Source: Lentzea sp. NEAU-D7 (GTDB lineage Bacteria > Actinomycetota > Actinomycetes > Mycobacteriales > Pseudonocardiaceae). Taken from it: 64,000 nucleotides of DNA. The translations under genes were made by a program, and so were the position numbers. The notes under the pieces were generated by a model that made no database searches, was not told where the DNA came from, and worked only from the letters and a program-made list of their open reading frames with translations. The stretch covers positions 295,773 through 359,772 of the forward strand of contig NZ_JAPJDL010000006.1 of assembly GCF_026242055.1 (NCBI RefSeq), written 5' to 3'. Within the stretch, counting starts at the first letter, position 1; each line of letters starts with the position of its first letter. Below, piece by piece: positions 9,194 to 17,745 of this stretch.

Positions 9194-12100
9194 TCAGTCC
9201 ATCTCGGCGAGTGCGCGGTACAGCGGCTCGTAGAGCGCGGTGACCAGGGACTTGTCGATGTCGGTCACGGACGGGTCGTCGTCGAAGTACGGGGTGAGCA
9301 GCTCACGCATGCTGGCCAGCAGGCTGCTCGCCGGCGTGTCGGTCGCGTTCAGACCGGCTTCACGCGGAGAGAAGGCGGCGTCGACGAACACCACGCGGGC
9401 CGGCACCCCTCCGCGCACCAGTCGACCGATGACCTGCCACATCACCACGAGCTGGTCCCAGGTGAAGGCGACCTTCTCGTCCTCGGGCAGGCTCGTCCAT
9501 GACAGGCGACGAGTCAGGAAGCGGTTCCATTTGCCGCGGGCAGCCCGGCGGAACGCCAGGGCGGCGAGGTCCGGGGTGCCTGCGGCAAGCGCGGCCTGAT
9601 GGAACTCCCCCTCTGGTCCACGCACCTGGCGCACCGCCCAGTCGTTGATCGCCTGGATCGCGAGCGAAATGTCGTCCGGACGCGGGTGCGGCCGAGCGAG
9701 GAAGTACACGGTGCCGATGGCCGCTTTCCCGCCGGGGATCACAATGTTGTGTCCCCGCTCAACCGCCAGCAGAGGCGCGACCAGGATCTCGCCACCGGTG
9801 CGGGCGAACGCTGCGACATCGCCACGGCGCAACGCTTTCACATCGTTGTTTCGCGGCAGAGCGGTCCATGCGGAGTCGACGTCCGCATCGTCGGACACCA
9901 GCTGGGTGATGCGCCCGGTCCACTCCGGAAGCGAGTTGAGGTACTGCGCCGCGCGTTTCGCCTCCTCGTAGCTGCCAACCAGCAACAAGATCCGGCGCCG
10001 GTCGGGATCGTCGATGTCGGCGAGCTCCAGCTCAAACGGGCTTCGTGAACCGGCGAGACTACGGTCGGGCTCGGCGAGCTGGTGCAACATCTGGATCAGC
10101 GCCTGCGGGCGTTTGTCAGGTTCACAGCCGGACAACCGGATCGGGTTGGTGCTGTCGGGCCAGTACAGGAACTCCTTGCGGAACGTGGTGCGCAGGATGG
10201 CGTCAACCTCTTCGTCGTGAGGGCGAAGCACGGCTCCCACTTCAGCGTGAACGTGGTAGCGGCTGGATGTCCCGGCCCAGCTGGTGGCCGACATCAGCAC
10301 CACGTGCGGACCCGGCCTGCCGTCGACCGCAGGCAGGTCTGGCAGGTCGAGCAGGAGTTCCCTGCCGACACCACTGCACCGGAAGAACCGAAGTTCTCCG
10401 CTCTGCTCGCCGTCCTTGCGGCGATCGTCGAGCTGGAACTGGAAGCCCAGCACGTTGCCCATCGGGGACTCGGGAATCACCGGCTCGAAGTCACGCGGCG
10501 GACGGCGGGACAGCACGTTCGACGTCGAGTCGAGGTTGAGCGCTGCCTCGACTCGGGGCCACATGTCGGTCATGAAGTTCAGCCGGTGGTGCAGTGCCGC
10601 GAGGACGAGGGTGAGCTCGAAACGAGGTGCGTGCACGTCGAGTTCCTCCACGATCGCCGCATCGCCGGCGACGAGATCCAGTAGCACTGAGCGAACCCGA
10701 GTGCGAGTGCCCGATCCGTGTGGTGCGTGCAGCAGGCCCAGCGTGAGGTCGACCAGTTCGTTCACCATCTCAGCAACGCCGTCGTCGTTGTCCGCCAAGA
10801 CCTGTCGCTGCAACGGGTCGTCGCGAAGGCGGTCAAGGATTCGGTCGATGCGCTCCCGCGCCGCAGTACGTCTCTCGACCGTCGTGCCGTCGGGCAGGGG
10901 CTTCGGATCGGTTTCCCGCAAGTCCGGAAACCACGCGTTGATCAGCCACTGGTGCAACGTGATCGCACTGAAGTAGTCCTGAGTGATCCACGAACGCAAC
11001 GAAGCGTCCTGGATGAGCAGTGCGTAGAGGCGATCAGTGGCCGCGGTGACGGTGTTGACGGCGTTCGTCCAGTCGTCGACGTCCTGGGCGGAAAGCTGCA
11101 ACCGGCCCTGCCGGGCCAGTTCGAGCAGCTTGTGGCCGGCGACCTCGTCCAACCAGGAGTTGGGCGAACGTCCGACGAGCGTGGTTGCCGGGGCGAACGC
11201 GGTGTCCAGCTGCATCTGCACGCGGTCGGCCTCGTCCACCACGACCAGATCGCTCATCCGGCACGCGAGTTCCAGGTACCGCAACCGTTGCTCGTGCAGC
11301 GGCTGCGGGACGGACGTGTGCACGAGGCTGGCCGGCGTAGCGACCCACACGTCGGCATCAACGAGCTCCCTGGCTCCGTGCTGGCGCGGGCAGCGCGTCC
11401 ATAGTGGACAGCTGTGGCGCTTGGATCGTTCAGGAGCGACAGGTTCGGGCTCACGTTCTTCGGAGAACAGGGCGGCAGGCGACTGGGAAGCCCGCTTCGC
11501 GGCGGGATAGATGCTGGTGCACGGAGCTTGACCGATCCGCAACGCCCGATCGGCGTCGAGACCGCGCAGGGCGTCCAGGGGGCAGGCGCTGTTGACGTAG
11601 GCAAAGCCTGGGTGATCGTGGGTCAGCATGGTCGGCTCACCCGCGGTGGTCACCCGCCGGTGCAAACGCTGGATGTGCCGTTCCAGCGTTGACCGCCCGA
11701 GCACGGGCGCGGCTCGGACTCCTAGCCTGTTGAACAGGTTGACGACGTTCAGCGTCTCCGCGACGTCACCGACCACGATGGTGATGCGCAGCTGCCGGAC
11801 GGTGACCACCCAGAACGCCAGGATGTCGCGAAGCGTGCTCTTGCCTGCTCCGACCATGCCGACGAGGTTGAGCAGACCGTCGATCCTCAGCGGCCTGTCC
11901 GCGACGAACTCCGAGCGTTCGCGGACCAGCAAGCTTACCCGGCCGAGCCGCGCTGCCCACATGTTCGGCTTGCCGCCGTTCTGCTCCGCCTCGATCTCGT
12001 CCATTCGCACAGCCGCTTGTTCGAGCTGTTCCCACGTGACCTCTATGGGCGCGCCGCGGCCGTTGGGCAACGCATCCAGGTTGTGCGCCTGTGGTGCGGG

Positions 12101-12634
12101 GGCGGGGAAGAGATCATCGGTGAAGGTCACCGCGTGCCGCCGGTCGCGTACCGGGAACCAGTGCTCGCCAGGCCCTGCAACCGGCACGCGCTGCGTCAGG
12201 AACGGCGGAGGGCTGGTGAGGAGTTGCTCGTACCGGTCGAAGCGCCGCGGTACCCTAGACGGCGCTCGCCTGATCGGTACGTCGTCAGCCGAGGTCAGGT
12301 CGTAGCCGCGCAACGCTTGCGGGACACGCGCGTAGGCAGCGAGTGCGAGCAGCCACTCGCGGCGGCGCCGCAAGGGCAGCAGATAGTGACGGCCGCGCCG
12401 GATACGCAGCCGCTGGGCCTCCGTGCGGACATCACCGAACGCTTCGCTATAGGGGTAGCCGCCGAAGAGCGTCCACCCGTCCGCCGCGGTGCGCGTCGGC
12501 ATCGTGGTTTCGAGCAGGTACAGGCCGAGCTCGACATCCAAGAGGTCACCAGGCCGCAAGGACGACATGTCCTCGGGCCATGCATCCCGGAGCTGGGCGG
12601 ACAATGCGGTGTGCCAGCTGCTGCGGTCACGCAT
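9194..12634 (-). CDS. XPD/DinG-type SF2 helicase of the pPIWI-RE module, 1146 aa
   Basis: Predicted 5'-3' DNA or R-loop helicase. Walker A GMVGAGKST lies near residue 260, Walker B VVVDEADR near residue 460, and between them (about 345-420) four cysteines (SACPL, APCTS, SCPLW, RCPRQ) are placed as in XPD/DinG Fe-S helicases. The last ~120 residues contain a motif VI-like QVIGRLVRGG. The start at 12634 is chosen because an AGAGGAGAG ribosome site lies just upstream and the frame before it is only overlap with the REase gene; the two genes overlap by 8 bp. A helicase of this kind, a pPIWI-RE protein and an REase form the core cassette of this family. The helicase would remodel the nucleic acid that the PIWI protein samples. 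It is long for DinG (~700 aa); the extra N-terminal ~230 residues are probably the pPIWI_RE-specific accessory region. Confidence 0.8.
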   Translation of the reverse strand: MRDRSSWHTALSAQLRDAWPEDMSSLRPGDLLDVELGLYLLETTMPTRTAADGWTLFGGYPYSEAFGDVRTEAQRLRIRRGRHYLLPLRRRREWLLALAAYARVPQALRGYDLTSADDVPIRRAPSRVPRRFDRYEQLLTSPPPFLTQRVPVAGPGEHWFPVRDRRHAVTFTDDLFPAPAPQAHNLDALPNGRGAPIEVTWEQLEQAAVRMDEIEAEQNGGKPNMWAARLGRVSLLVRERSEFVADRPLRIDGLLNLVGMVGAGKSTLRDILAFWVVTVRQLRITIVVGDVAETLNVVNLFNRLGVRAAPVLGRSTLERHIQRLHRRVTTAGEPTMLTHDHPGFAYVNSACPLDALRGLDADRALRIGQAPCTSIYPAAKRASQSPAALFSEEREPEPVAPERSKRHSCPLWTRCPRQHGARELVDADVWVATPASLVHTSVPQPLHEQRLRYLELACRMSDLVVVDEADRVQMQLDTAFAPATTLVGRSPNSWLDEVAGHKLLELARQGRLQLSAQDVDDWTNAVNTVTAATDRLYALLIQDASLRSWITQDYFSAITLHQWLINAWFPDLRETDPKPLPDGTTVERRTAARERIDRILDRLRDDPLQRQVLADNDDGVAEMVNELVDLTLGLLHAPHGSGTRTRVRSVLLDLVAGDAAIVEELDVHAPRFELTLVLAALHHRLNFMTDMWPRVEAALNLDSTSNVLSRRPPRDFEPVIPESPMGNVLGFQFQLDDRRKDGEQSGELRFFRCSGVGRELLLDLPDLPAVDGRPGPHVVLMSATSWAGTSSRYHVHAEVGAVLRPHDEEVDAILRTTFRKEFLYWPDSTNPIRLSGCEPDKRPQALIQMLHQLAEPDRSLAGSRSPFELELADIDDPDRRRILLLVGSYEEAKRAAQYLNSLPEWTGRITQLVSDDADVDSAWTALPRNNDVKALRRGDVAAFARTGGEILVAPLLAVERGHNIVIPGGKAAIGTVYFLARPHPRPDDISLAIQAINDWAVRQVRGPEGEFHQAALAAGTPDLAALAFRRAARGKWNRFLTRRLSWTSLPEDEKVAFTWDQLVVMWQVIGRLVRGGVPARVVFVDAAFSPREAGLNATDTPASSLLASMRELLTPYFDDDPSVTDIDKSLVTALYEPLYRALAEMD

Positions 12635-13745
12635 CCTGGCCTCTCCTCTGCTTGCGGCGAAGCAATGCCTTCGCCTCTCGCACGAGTTCGCGGTCCGAGA
12701 ACAACTGGACGCGTCCCGCGGACTCGTCCGGCAGGTGCTGGCGGAACACCTCGCGGTAGCCATCCCGTTCGATGAAGCGGTAGTGCGGCACGACGAGCAA
12801 GCCACGGTCGTATGGCGGGTCGGGGCGCAACGGCAGGGTGGACCGGCCGAGCAGCGCCGGGTTGGCGCGGTCCTTCACGTCGATCGCCCACACGCGGCCA
12901 TCCGGAAATCGCACGCACAGGTCGTAGGCGTCGAAGTTTGGCCACATCTCCGGCTCCAGGCCGAGGGCACGCAGCTCGCCCTCCAGGGCGGTCTCAGCAA
13001 GCCCAGGACCGGTGATGAACGTCCGCAACGGTCTGGTGAGCTGGTAGACGCCGCCACCGGCCACGGGGTCCAGACCGCGGGCGACCCGGACAGCCTGGCG
13101 ACGACACCGGTCGAGCTGGCAGACGTACCGGGCCTCGCCGATCGGAACGAGAAGGCAGTTGCAACTCGCACATGCAGCTGCCTTGCCATCACGGACATAC
13201 GCGGCCGTGATGGGCGCGTACGACCGTTTGATCGCGTCGTGCAGCAGCCCGAGGTCGAGATCCTCACCGAGCAACACGAGCTCGGTCGCGGTCAGCGTCG
13301 GCCGTTCGATGAGCAGCCTGCGAAATGCGGTGTAGGCCTCGGGTGACCGAGCCGCCCTGCAGAGGCCGAGCACCTCGAACATGAGGTCGTTCTCGAACCG
13401 CTCCGCCGCCGGGTCGGGCGCGGATACCGCCCACTCCAGACACTCCTGGGTCGGGCTGCCGGTTTCCGGGTCCACCAGCAGGCGATCGCCCATGCCCAGG
13501 TCGGCCGACAGGTGGAGAGGCCAGCGGGACAACGGCCGTTCGGCTGCCCAGCGCACCAGCTCAGAAACACTGCCCGGCGGGCGAACATCCCGCCGGATGC
13601 AGTGCAGGACCACATGGTTGTACGCGTTCTGCACTGCATCCGGGTATACGGGATCTCCTGCCGAGCGCAGTTGCGAGAGCCGGACGAAGGCGGTCGCCAG
13701 TAGCCGCACAAGCGGCTCACCGTCGAAATAGGACAGCCCGGTCAC
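12627..13745 (-). CDS. REase-fold nuclease of the pPIWI-RE module with zinc ribbon
   Basis: About 372 aa. The N-terminal half is helical with no motif I recognise. The middle holds a zinc-ribbon-like cluster (CASCNC followed by CQLDRC), and the C-terminal part a PD-(D/E)XK pattern: an Asp in DAYDLCVRF, then a hydrophobic strand ending in AIDVKD with the catalytic D-x-K. This fits the restriction-endonuclease-like protein encoded beside pPIWI-RE and its DinG helicase, predicted to cleave DNA recognised by the complex. I chose the GTG at 13745 because it overlaps the upstream TGA as GTGA; an in-frame GTG at 13775 is an alternative, and neither has a strong ribosome site. Coupled at both ends: 4-bp overlap upstream, 8-bp overlap downstream. 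Confidence 0.75.
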   Translation of the reverse strand: MTGLSYFDGEPLVRLLATAFVRLSQLRSAGDPVYPDAVQNAYNHVVLHCIRRDVRPPGSVSELVRWAAERPLSRWPLHLSADLGMGDRLLVDPETGSPTQECLEWAVSAPDPAAERFENDLMFEVLGLCRAARSPEAYTAFRRLLIERPTLTATELVLLGEDLDLGLLHDAIKRSYAPITAAYVRDGKAAACASCNCLLVPIGEARYVCQLDRCRRQAVRVARGLDPVAGGGVYQLTRPLRTFITGPGLAETALEGELRALGLEPEMWPNFDAYDLCVRFPDGRVWAIDVKDRANPALLGRSTLPLRPDPPYDRGLLVVPHYRFIERDGYREVFRQHLPDESAGRVQLFSDRELVREAKALLRRKQRRGQDA

Positions 13746-15403
13746 CGCCCACCGCCGAGTGCGCTGGAACACCACTGTGAAACCGGACAGGTGCCGCAGA
13801 CCCGGCCCGTCGGCCTGGCCGTGAAGATCTCGTCGCTACGCCACGGCTCGGCGAGGTCGTGCAGGATCCGACGCGCCTTGGCGACCCGTTCCGGCTCATG
13901 GAACGGCTCGATGCACTCGAGGTTCGCGCTGTCAGGCCTGAGGGTCTCCAACTCGACACGAGCTCCTGCCAGATCCCCTCCCAGGTGACCGTCCGCCAGC
14001 AACACGGTGGCCAACGCGAGCTGGGGGTGGGCGTCGAGCGGGTCGTCGTGGTAGCGGCTGTCGCGCTGCGTCGTCTTGATCTCGCGCCACACGACTGCAC
14101 CGTTGTCGTGGAAGAGCATGTCCGGCTTGGCGACGACCACGACGTTCGCGCTCGTGTCGTGGAAGGCCAGATCGGATTCGATTGACACGTCGGTGATCGA
14201 GCCCGCGTTGAACGGGCAGATGTCCAGGTGCCAGCCGAGCATCTGGGAACCAATCCGCGCCCATTCCCCAGACATGATGTAGGGATCCTCACCCCAGCGG
14301 TGGTCCGCCATCGGCATGTCGAAGGCGTTGCACTCGCCCGCGCCGTGACGGTGGTTCCGCTCCAACCACCAGTGCACTGCCTTGCCGAGCTGGGCTTCGA
14401 GGCTGTACTCGTTGGCACGCGGCAGGCGGCTGCTGTAGCCGAAGGCCATGCCGGGGCAGTCGCTGTGGTACCTGAGATCACTCACCGACACCTTCCGCAG
14501 CGGCCACGGGGAACGCCGGGACGGAAGGCCGAGCAGACCGGGTGTCTTGGGCAACGCGTCGCACGAGGTCAATAGCTTGCACTTGAGGCACGACGCACCG
14601 GGACGTTGACGCCCGCCCCGGACCAGACTCGTGATCCGGTCCTTCGCGTGCTCGGCGAAGTACGCCCGTGCTTGCTCCGGGGTGCCCTCGAACAGCAACT
14701 CGTATGAACCGTCCATCAGACCGACTTCGGCGACACGAACCCAGTTCACGGTTTCTGCGCCCAGCAGCCGGTAGGGCTGGTTGTTCCACTCCGCCCGCTC
14801 AGCTGGTTGCCCGAAGGCCGCGACGTGGGCCGCGTGTGCGATCTGAGCTGCCGGGCGATCCTTCTTCCCGCTCTGCTCCCCGGTCTGACCGAGGACCAGG
14901 AACCGGAACTCGCGCAGTCCGGTGGCCGGGTCGTGGTACTGCCGCCCCCATGCGGTGCTCTCCCAGGTCCGGTCCCCCTTGGTGCCACGAACCGCCCATT
15001 CATGTCGGCAGGGAACGACGGGAGGTGCGTCCTGCGGGCGCTGGTTGGCCAGATATGACCGCGCCGCATGCCGGACGAAGTTGCGCTGCATGTCGTGAAG
15101 AGGTGGTGCACACCGCTCGACGTCCTGGAGGGCGGAGTCGATCGAGTCGCCCCCGAACTCGACCCGGTCGAGGACCTTCTGAACCCGTGCGAGCGGGAAG
15201 TCCTCGAGCCTGGCCTTGGGGTACCGCACAGGAAACCTCGCCGAGACCGCAGGCCGCGCCTTGGCTGCGGTGTAATCCGGACAGGTGTCCTCTGCCTGCC
15301 CGGCGAGTGAGGCGCTGATGCGCAGCAGCCGGGGGTTACCCCGCAGGCCGGCCGGCATCGGCGAGTGGTCGGTCACGAGACCCTCCCAGGTCTTGATCCG
15401 CAC
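13742..15403 (-). CDS. Cas4/RecB-like PD-(D/E)XK nuclease with cysteine cluster, 553 aa
   Basis: First gene of the pPIWI-RE operon. The C-terminal half has a RecB/Cas4-type nuclease core: conserved Asp in KPDMLFH, then E-x-K in VVWREIKTTQ, and a QxxxY-like region (HPQLALATVLL). Cysteines in CLKCKLLTSC, HSDCPG and a final CGTCPVSQWC suggest a structural Fe-S cluster, as in Cas4 and AddB. Such enzymes are ssDNA exonucleases or nick/trim ends; here it could process guides or degrade unwound target, which is inference. The GTG start at 15403 has GGGAGT nine bases upstream. It shares the 178-bp divergent promoter region with the HTH-methylase gene. The N-terminal ~300 residues have no domain I recognise. 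Confidence 0.75.
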   Translation of the reverse strand: MRIKTWEGLVTDHSPMPAGLRGNPRLLRISASLAGQAEDTCPDYTAAKARPAVSARFPVRYPKARLEDFPLARVQKVLDRVEFGGDSIDSALQDVERCAPPLHDMQRNFVRHAARSYLANQRPQDAPPVVPCRHEWAVRGTKGDRTWESTAWGRQYHDPATGLREFRFLVLGQTGEQSGKKDRPAAQIAHAAHVAAFGQPAERAEWNNQPYRLLGAETVNWVRVAEVGLMDGSYELLFEGTPEQARAYFAEHAKDRITSLVRGGRQRPGASCLKCKLLTSCDALPKTPGLLGLPSRRSPWPLRKVSVSDLRYHSDCPGMAFGYSSRLPRANEYSLEAQLGKAVHWWLERNHRHGAGECNAFDMPMADHRWGEDPYIMSGEWARIGSQMLGWHLDICPFNAGSITDVSIESDLAFHDTSANVVVVAKPDMLFHDNGAVVWREIKTTQRDSRYHDDPLDAHPQLALATVLLADGHLGGDLAGARVELETLRPDSANLECIEPFHEPERVAKARRILHDLAEPWRSDEIFTARPTGRVCGTCPVSQWCSSALGGGR

Positions 15404-15581
15404 TGTCTGTCACTCCCAGTCGAGAGGATCACGTGAACCGTACCAGATCTCACTGTGAATAGTGCCAACCACAATTTGTGGACAAAAGGTGGACAGTGCG
15501 GTTGCTAACGCCCTCACTACACGACAAGGTATGATCGGAACGACGTTTATGCAGGTAGATGAATGAGACGAGAGGTGTGGC
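15404..15581. promoter_or_regulatory. Divergent promoter region of the pPIWI-RE island
   Basis: This 178-bp intergenic region is AT-richer than its surroundings and separates the nuclease/REase/helicase/pPIWI operon from the HTH-methylase gene. It contains a TATGAT box at about 15531 suitable as -10 for the plus-strand gene and a perfect 13-bp palindrome (CCACAA, central T, TTGTGG) at 15469-15481. The plus-strand gene has a GAGAGGTG ribosome site just before its ATG. Confidence 0.6.
15469..15481. promoter_or_regulatory. Palindromic candidate operator
   Basis: Six-base arms CCACAA/TTGTGG around one T, located in the middle of the divergent promoter. It could be bound by the N-terminal HTH of the methylase fusion encoded next to it, giving control of both transcription units; this is inference. 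Confidence 0.4.
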
Positions 15582-17711
15582 ATGACTGCCGGACGGGTGG
15601 AGGTGACCGCTGCGGACATCGCCCGCATCGCCGACGTGAAGCCGACAGCCGTCAGCAACTGGCGCAAGCGGCACGGTGACTTCCCGGAGCCGGTGGGCGG
15701 GACGGATCGCAGTCCGCGCTTCGACCTCGGCGCGGTGGAGGCCTGGCTAGCCAAGCAAGGCAAGACCAGTTCGATCGCTCCGGCCGAGAAGTTGTGGCAA
15801 GCGTTCGAGTCCGCACGTGACGTCATGCCGAGCGAAGCCGCTCTTGCGCTCGCCGGACTTCTGCTGTTTCACCTGCATCAGCACCAGATGCAGGAAGTTC
15901 CACATGACAAGGCCGGTCTCACAGACCTCATGCAGCGGGCCGAGCACACCTTCACCGAGGCGCCAGGGGCCGACGCCGGTGGCTTGGGCGAGCTGCTCCT
16001 GCCGCTTCAGTACGACCTGGGAGCGCGACACCTCAGTCTGCTCACCGCAGCTGCCACTGCCGCGATGACGAACGGCGCCGCAGCCACGTTCCACGAACTC
16101 TGCGAGCGCTTCCTCGCACAGGGCGCTCGAACCGGCTTCGCAGCCACGCCACGGGAACTCGCGGATCTCATGGTGGACTTGACGGGGAACGTCTCGGGAA
16201 CCGTGGTGGACCCGGTGTGCGGGAGCGGCACCTTCCTGCTCGCCGCAGCTGAACATGGTTACCGCCGTGTACAGGGTCAGGACGTGAATCCAGCGATCGC
16301 ACTCGTCGCCGCGCTCCGCCTGGCATTCCGCAACAAGGACTTTGCCGGCCGTTCGGTCCCCTTCACCGTCCACGCGCAGAATTCCCTGACAGATCCGGCT
16401 TTCCGGCGTGGGCGAGCAGCTGCGGTTCTTGGGCACCCACCGTTCGCTGAGCGCAGCTGGTCGTACGAGGAGCTCGAGGACGGGCCTGACTGGGAGTACG
16501 GTTTTCCGCCACGCGCGGAGTCCGAGCTCGCATGGGTACAACGAGCACTGTCATACGCCGCCCCTGGTGCGCCGGTAGTGCTGCTCCTACCGCCCGGTGT
16601 GGCCTTCCGTCGTTCCGGGCGACGCATCCGCGCCGAACTGGCGAAGCGTGGAGCCCTCAGAGCACTGATCTCACTACCGCCAGGATTCGCCACCCACTAC
16701 GCGTTGTCTCTGCAGATCTGGTTGCTGGAGCGCCCGGTAGTCGATCAACCGATCCCTGCCCGGATGTTGCTCGTCGACACGAGTGACGTGGCACGCGACC
16801 ATCAAAGCGCGGCCGGGCAAGGCGAGCAGATACGCACGCTGGTCACCGAGATCTGGTCAGAATTCGTTGCAGCGCCAGACGAGTTCGCCGAGCGTCCCGG
16901 AGTCGCCCGAGCAGTACCAGTCATGACTCTGCTGGACGAGGAAACTGACCTGACCCCTCGCCGTCACCTGCCTCTGCCGGTGCGCCGAGCCACATCGACC
17001 GCCGCACTGAACTCGACGCGTGGCGACTTTGAAGACGCACTTGACCTTCTGAAACAAGCGGTCCCGCCACTTCCGGAAGTACCGGCTCCACGGTCGGCAG
17101 ACACGCGGACCGTGACCTTGAACGACCTGGTCAAGTCGGGAGTCGTGCTACTTCGTCGCCCTTTGGCTATCAGCGCGTTGTCACAAACGCCAGGTCCAGC
17201 CCGTTACCTCACGAGCAGGGACATCTCCCTCGGTCGCGGGCCATCGCGCATGGGGTGCGTTCCCGACGACATTCTCGAGAACCCTCCGATCCGAGCAGGC
17301 GATGTCCTCGTGCCGATGTTCGCGAAGAAGCCAGTCGCCCGAGTAGCCACAGAGGATGACGCCGGGGCGCACCTCGATGTCGGCATTCACCTGATCCGCA
17401 CACAGAGCGACATCCTGGACCCCTGGTACCTGGCCGGTTACCTCTCCAGCACCGATGGAGGGCGGCAGGCGGTTTCGATGACAAGTTCGACGGGGTCCGG
17501 CAGTCGCATCGATCCGCGCAAGGTCCGGATTCTGCTCCTGCCCCTTGAACACCAGGTGCAGTACGGAACAGCATTCCGCCGACTTGCTGAGTTCATGCGC
17601 TCCTTGAGCACCGTGCGCGATCTCGGTTACGAACTGGCTCGCAACTCCGCAGACGCCATAGCTTCTACCTTGAGCTCGACCGCGGACGAAACGGTCGCGT
17701 CTCACTCATGA
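15582..17711 (+). CDS. HTH + N6-adenine methylase + HsdS-like TRD fusion, motif IV altered (709 aa)
   Basis: The N-terminal ~55 residues are a helix-turn-helix with SNWRKR and a DFPEPVGG turn, as in MerR/excisionase-like wings. The methylase domain has motif I DPVCGSGTF at 210-218 and a HsdM-like N6_Mtase organisation. Motif IV, normally NPPF, reads GHPPF, with His285 at the catalytic Asn/Asp position. The C-terminal ~180 residues resemble one HsdS target-recognition half (DLVKSG, RAGDVLVP, DPWYLAGYLSS). So one chain combines DNA binding, methylase and specificity. If catalysis is lost, it would read sequence or methylation state for the neighbouring pPIWI-RE nucleases instead of modifying DNA. 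It is transcribed divergently from the pPIWI-RE operon and convergently with the RecD-like helicase (34-bp gap). Confidence 0.82.
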   Translation: MTAGRVEVTAADIARIADVKPTAVSNWRKRHGDFPEPVGGTDRSPRFDLGAVEAWLAKQGKTSSIAPAEKLWQAFESARDVMPSEAALALAGLLLFHLHQHQMQEVPHDKAGLTDLMQRAEHTFTEAPGADAGGLGELLLPLQYDLGARHLSLLTAAATAAMTNGAAATFHELCERFLAQGARTGFAATPRELADLMVDLTGNVSGTVVDPVCGSGTFLLAAAEHGYRRVQGQDVNPAIALVAALRLAFRNKDFAGRSVPFTVHAQNSLTDPAFRRGRAAAVLGHPPFAERSWSYEELEDGPDWEYGFPPRAESELAWVQRALSYAAPGAPVVLLLPPGVAFRRSGRRIRAELAKRGALRALISLPPGFATHYALSLQIWLLERPVVDQPIPARMLLVDTSDVARDHQSAAGQGEQIRTLVTEIWSEFVAAPDEFAERPGVARAVPVMTLLDEETDLTPRRHLPLPVRRATSTAALNSTRGDFEDALDLLKQAVPPLPEVPAPRSADTRTVTLNDLVKSGVVLLRRPLAISALSQTPGPARYLTSRDISLGRGPSRMGCVPDDILENPPIRAGDVLVPMFAKKPVARVATEDDAGAHLDVGIHLIRTQSDILDPWYLAGYLSSTDGGRQAVSMTSSTGSGSRIDPRKVRILLLPLEHQVQYGTAFRRLAEFMRSLSTVRDLGYELARNSADAIASTLSSTADETVASHS

Positions 17712-17745
17712 ACAACTCCAAGGAACTTCCGGTGCCTGCCCATCC

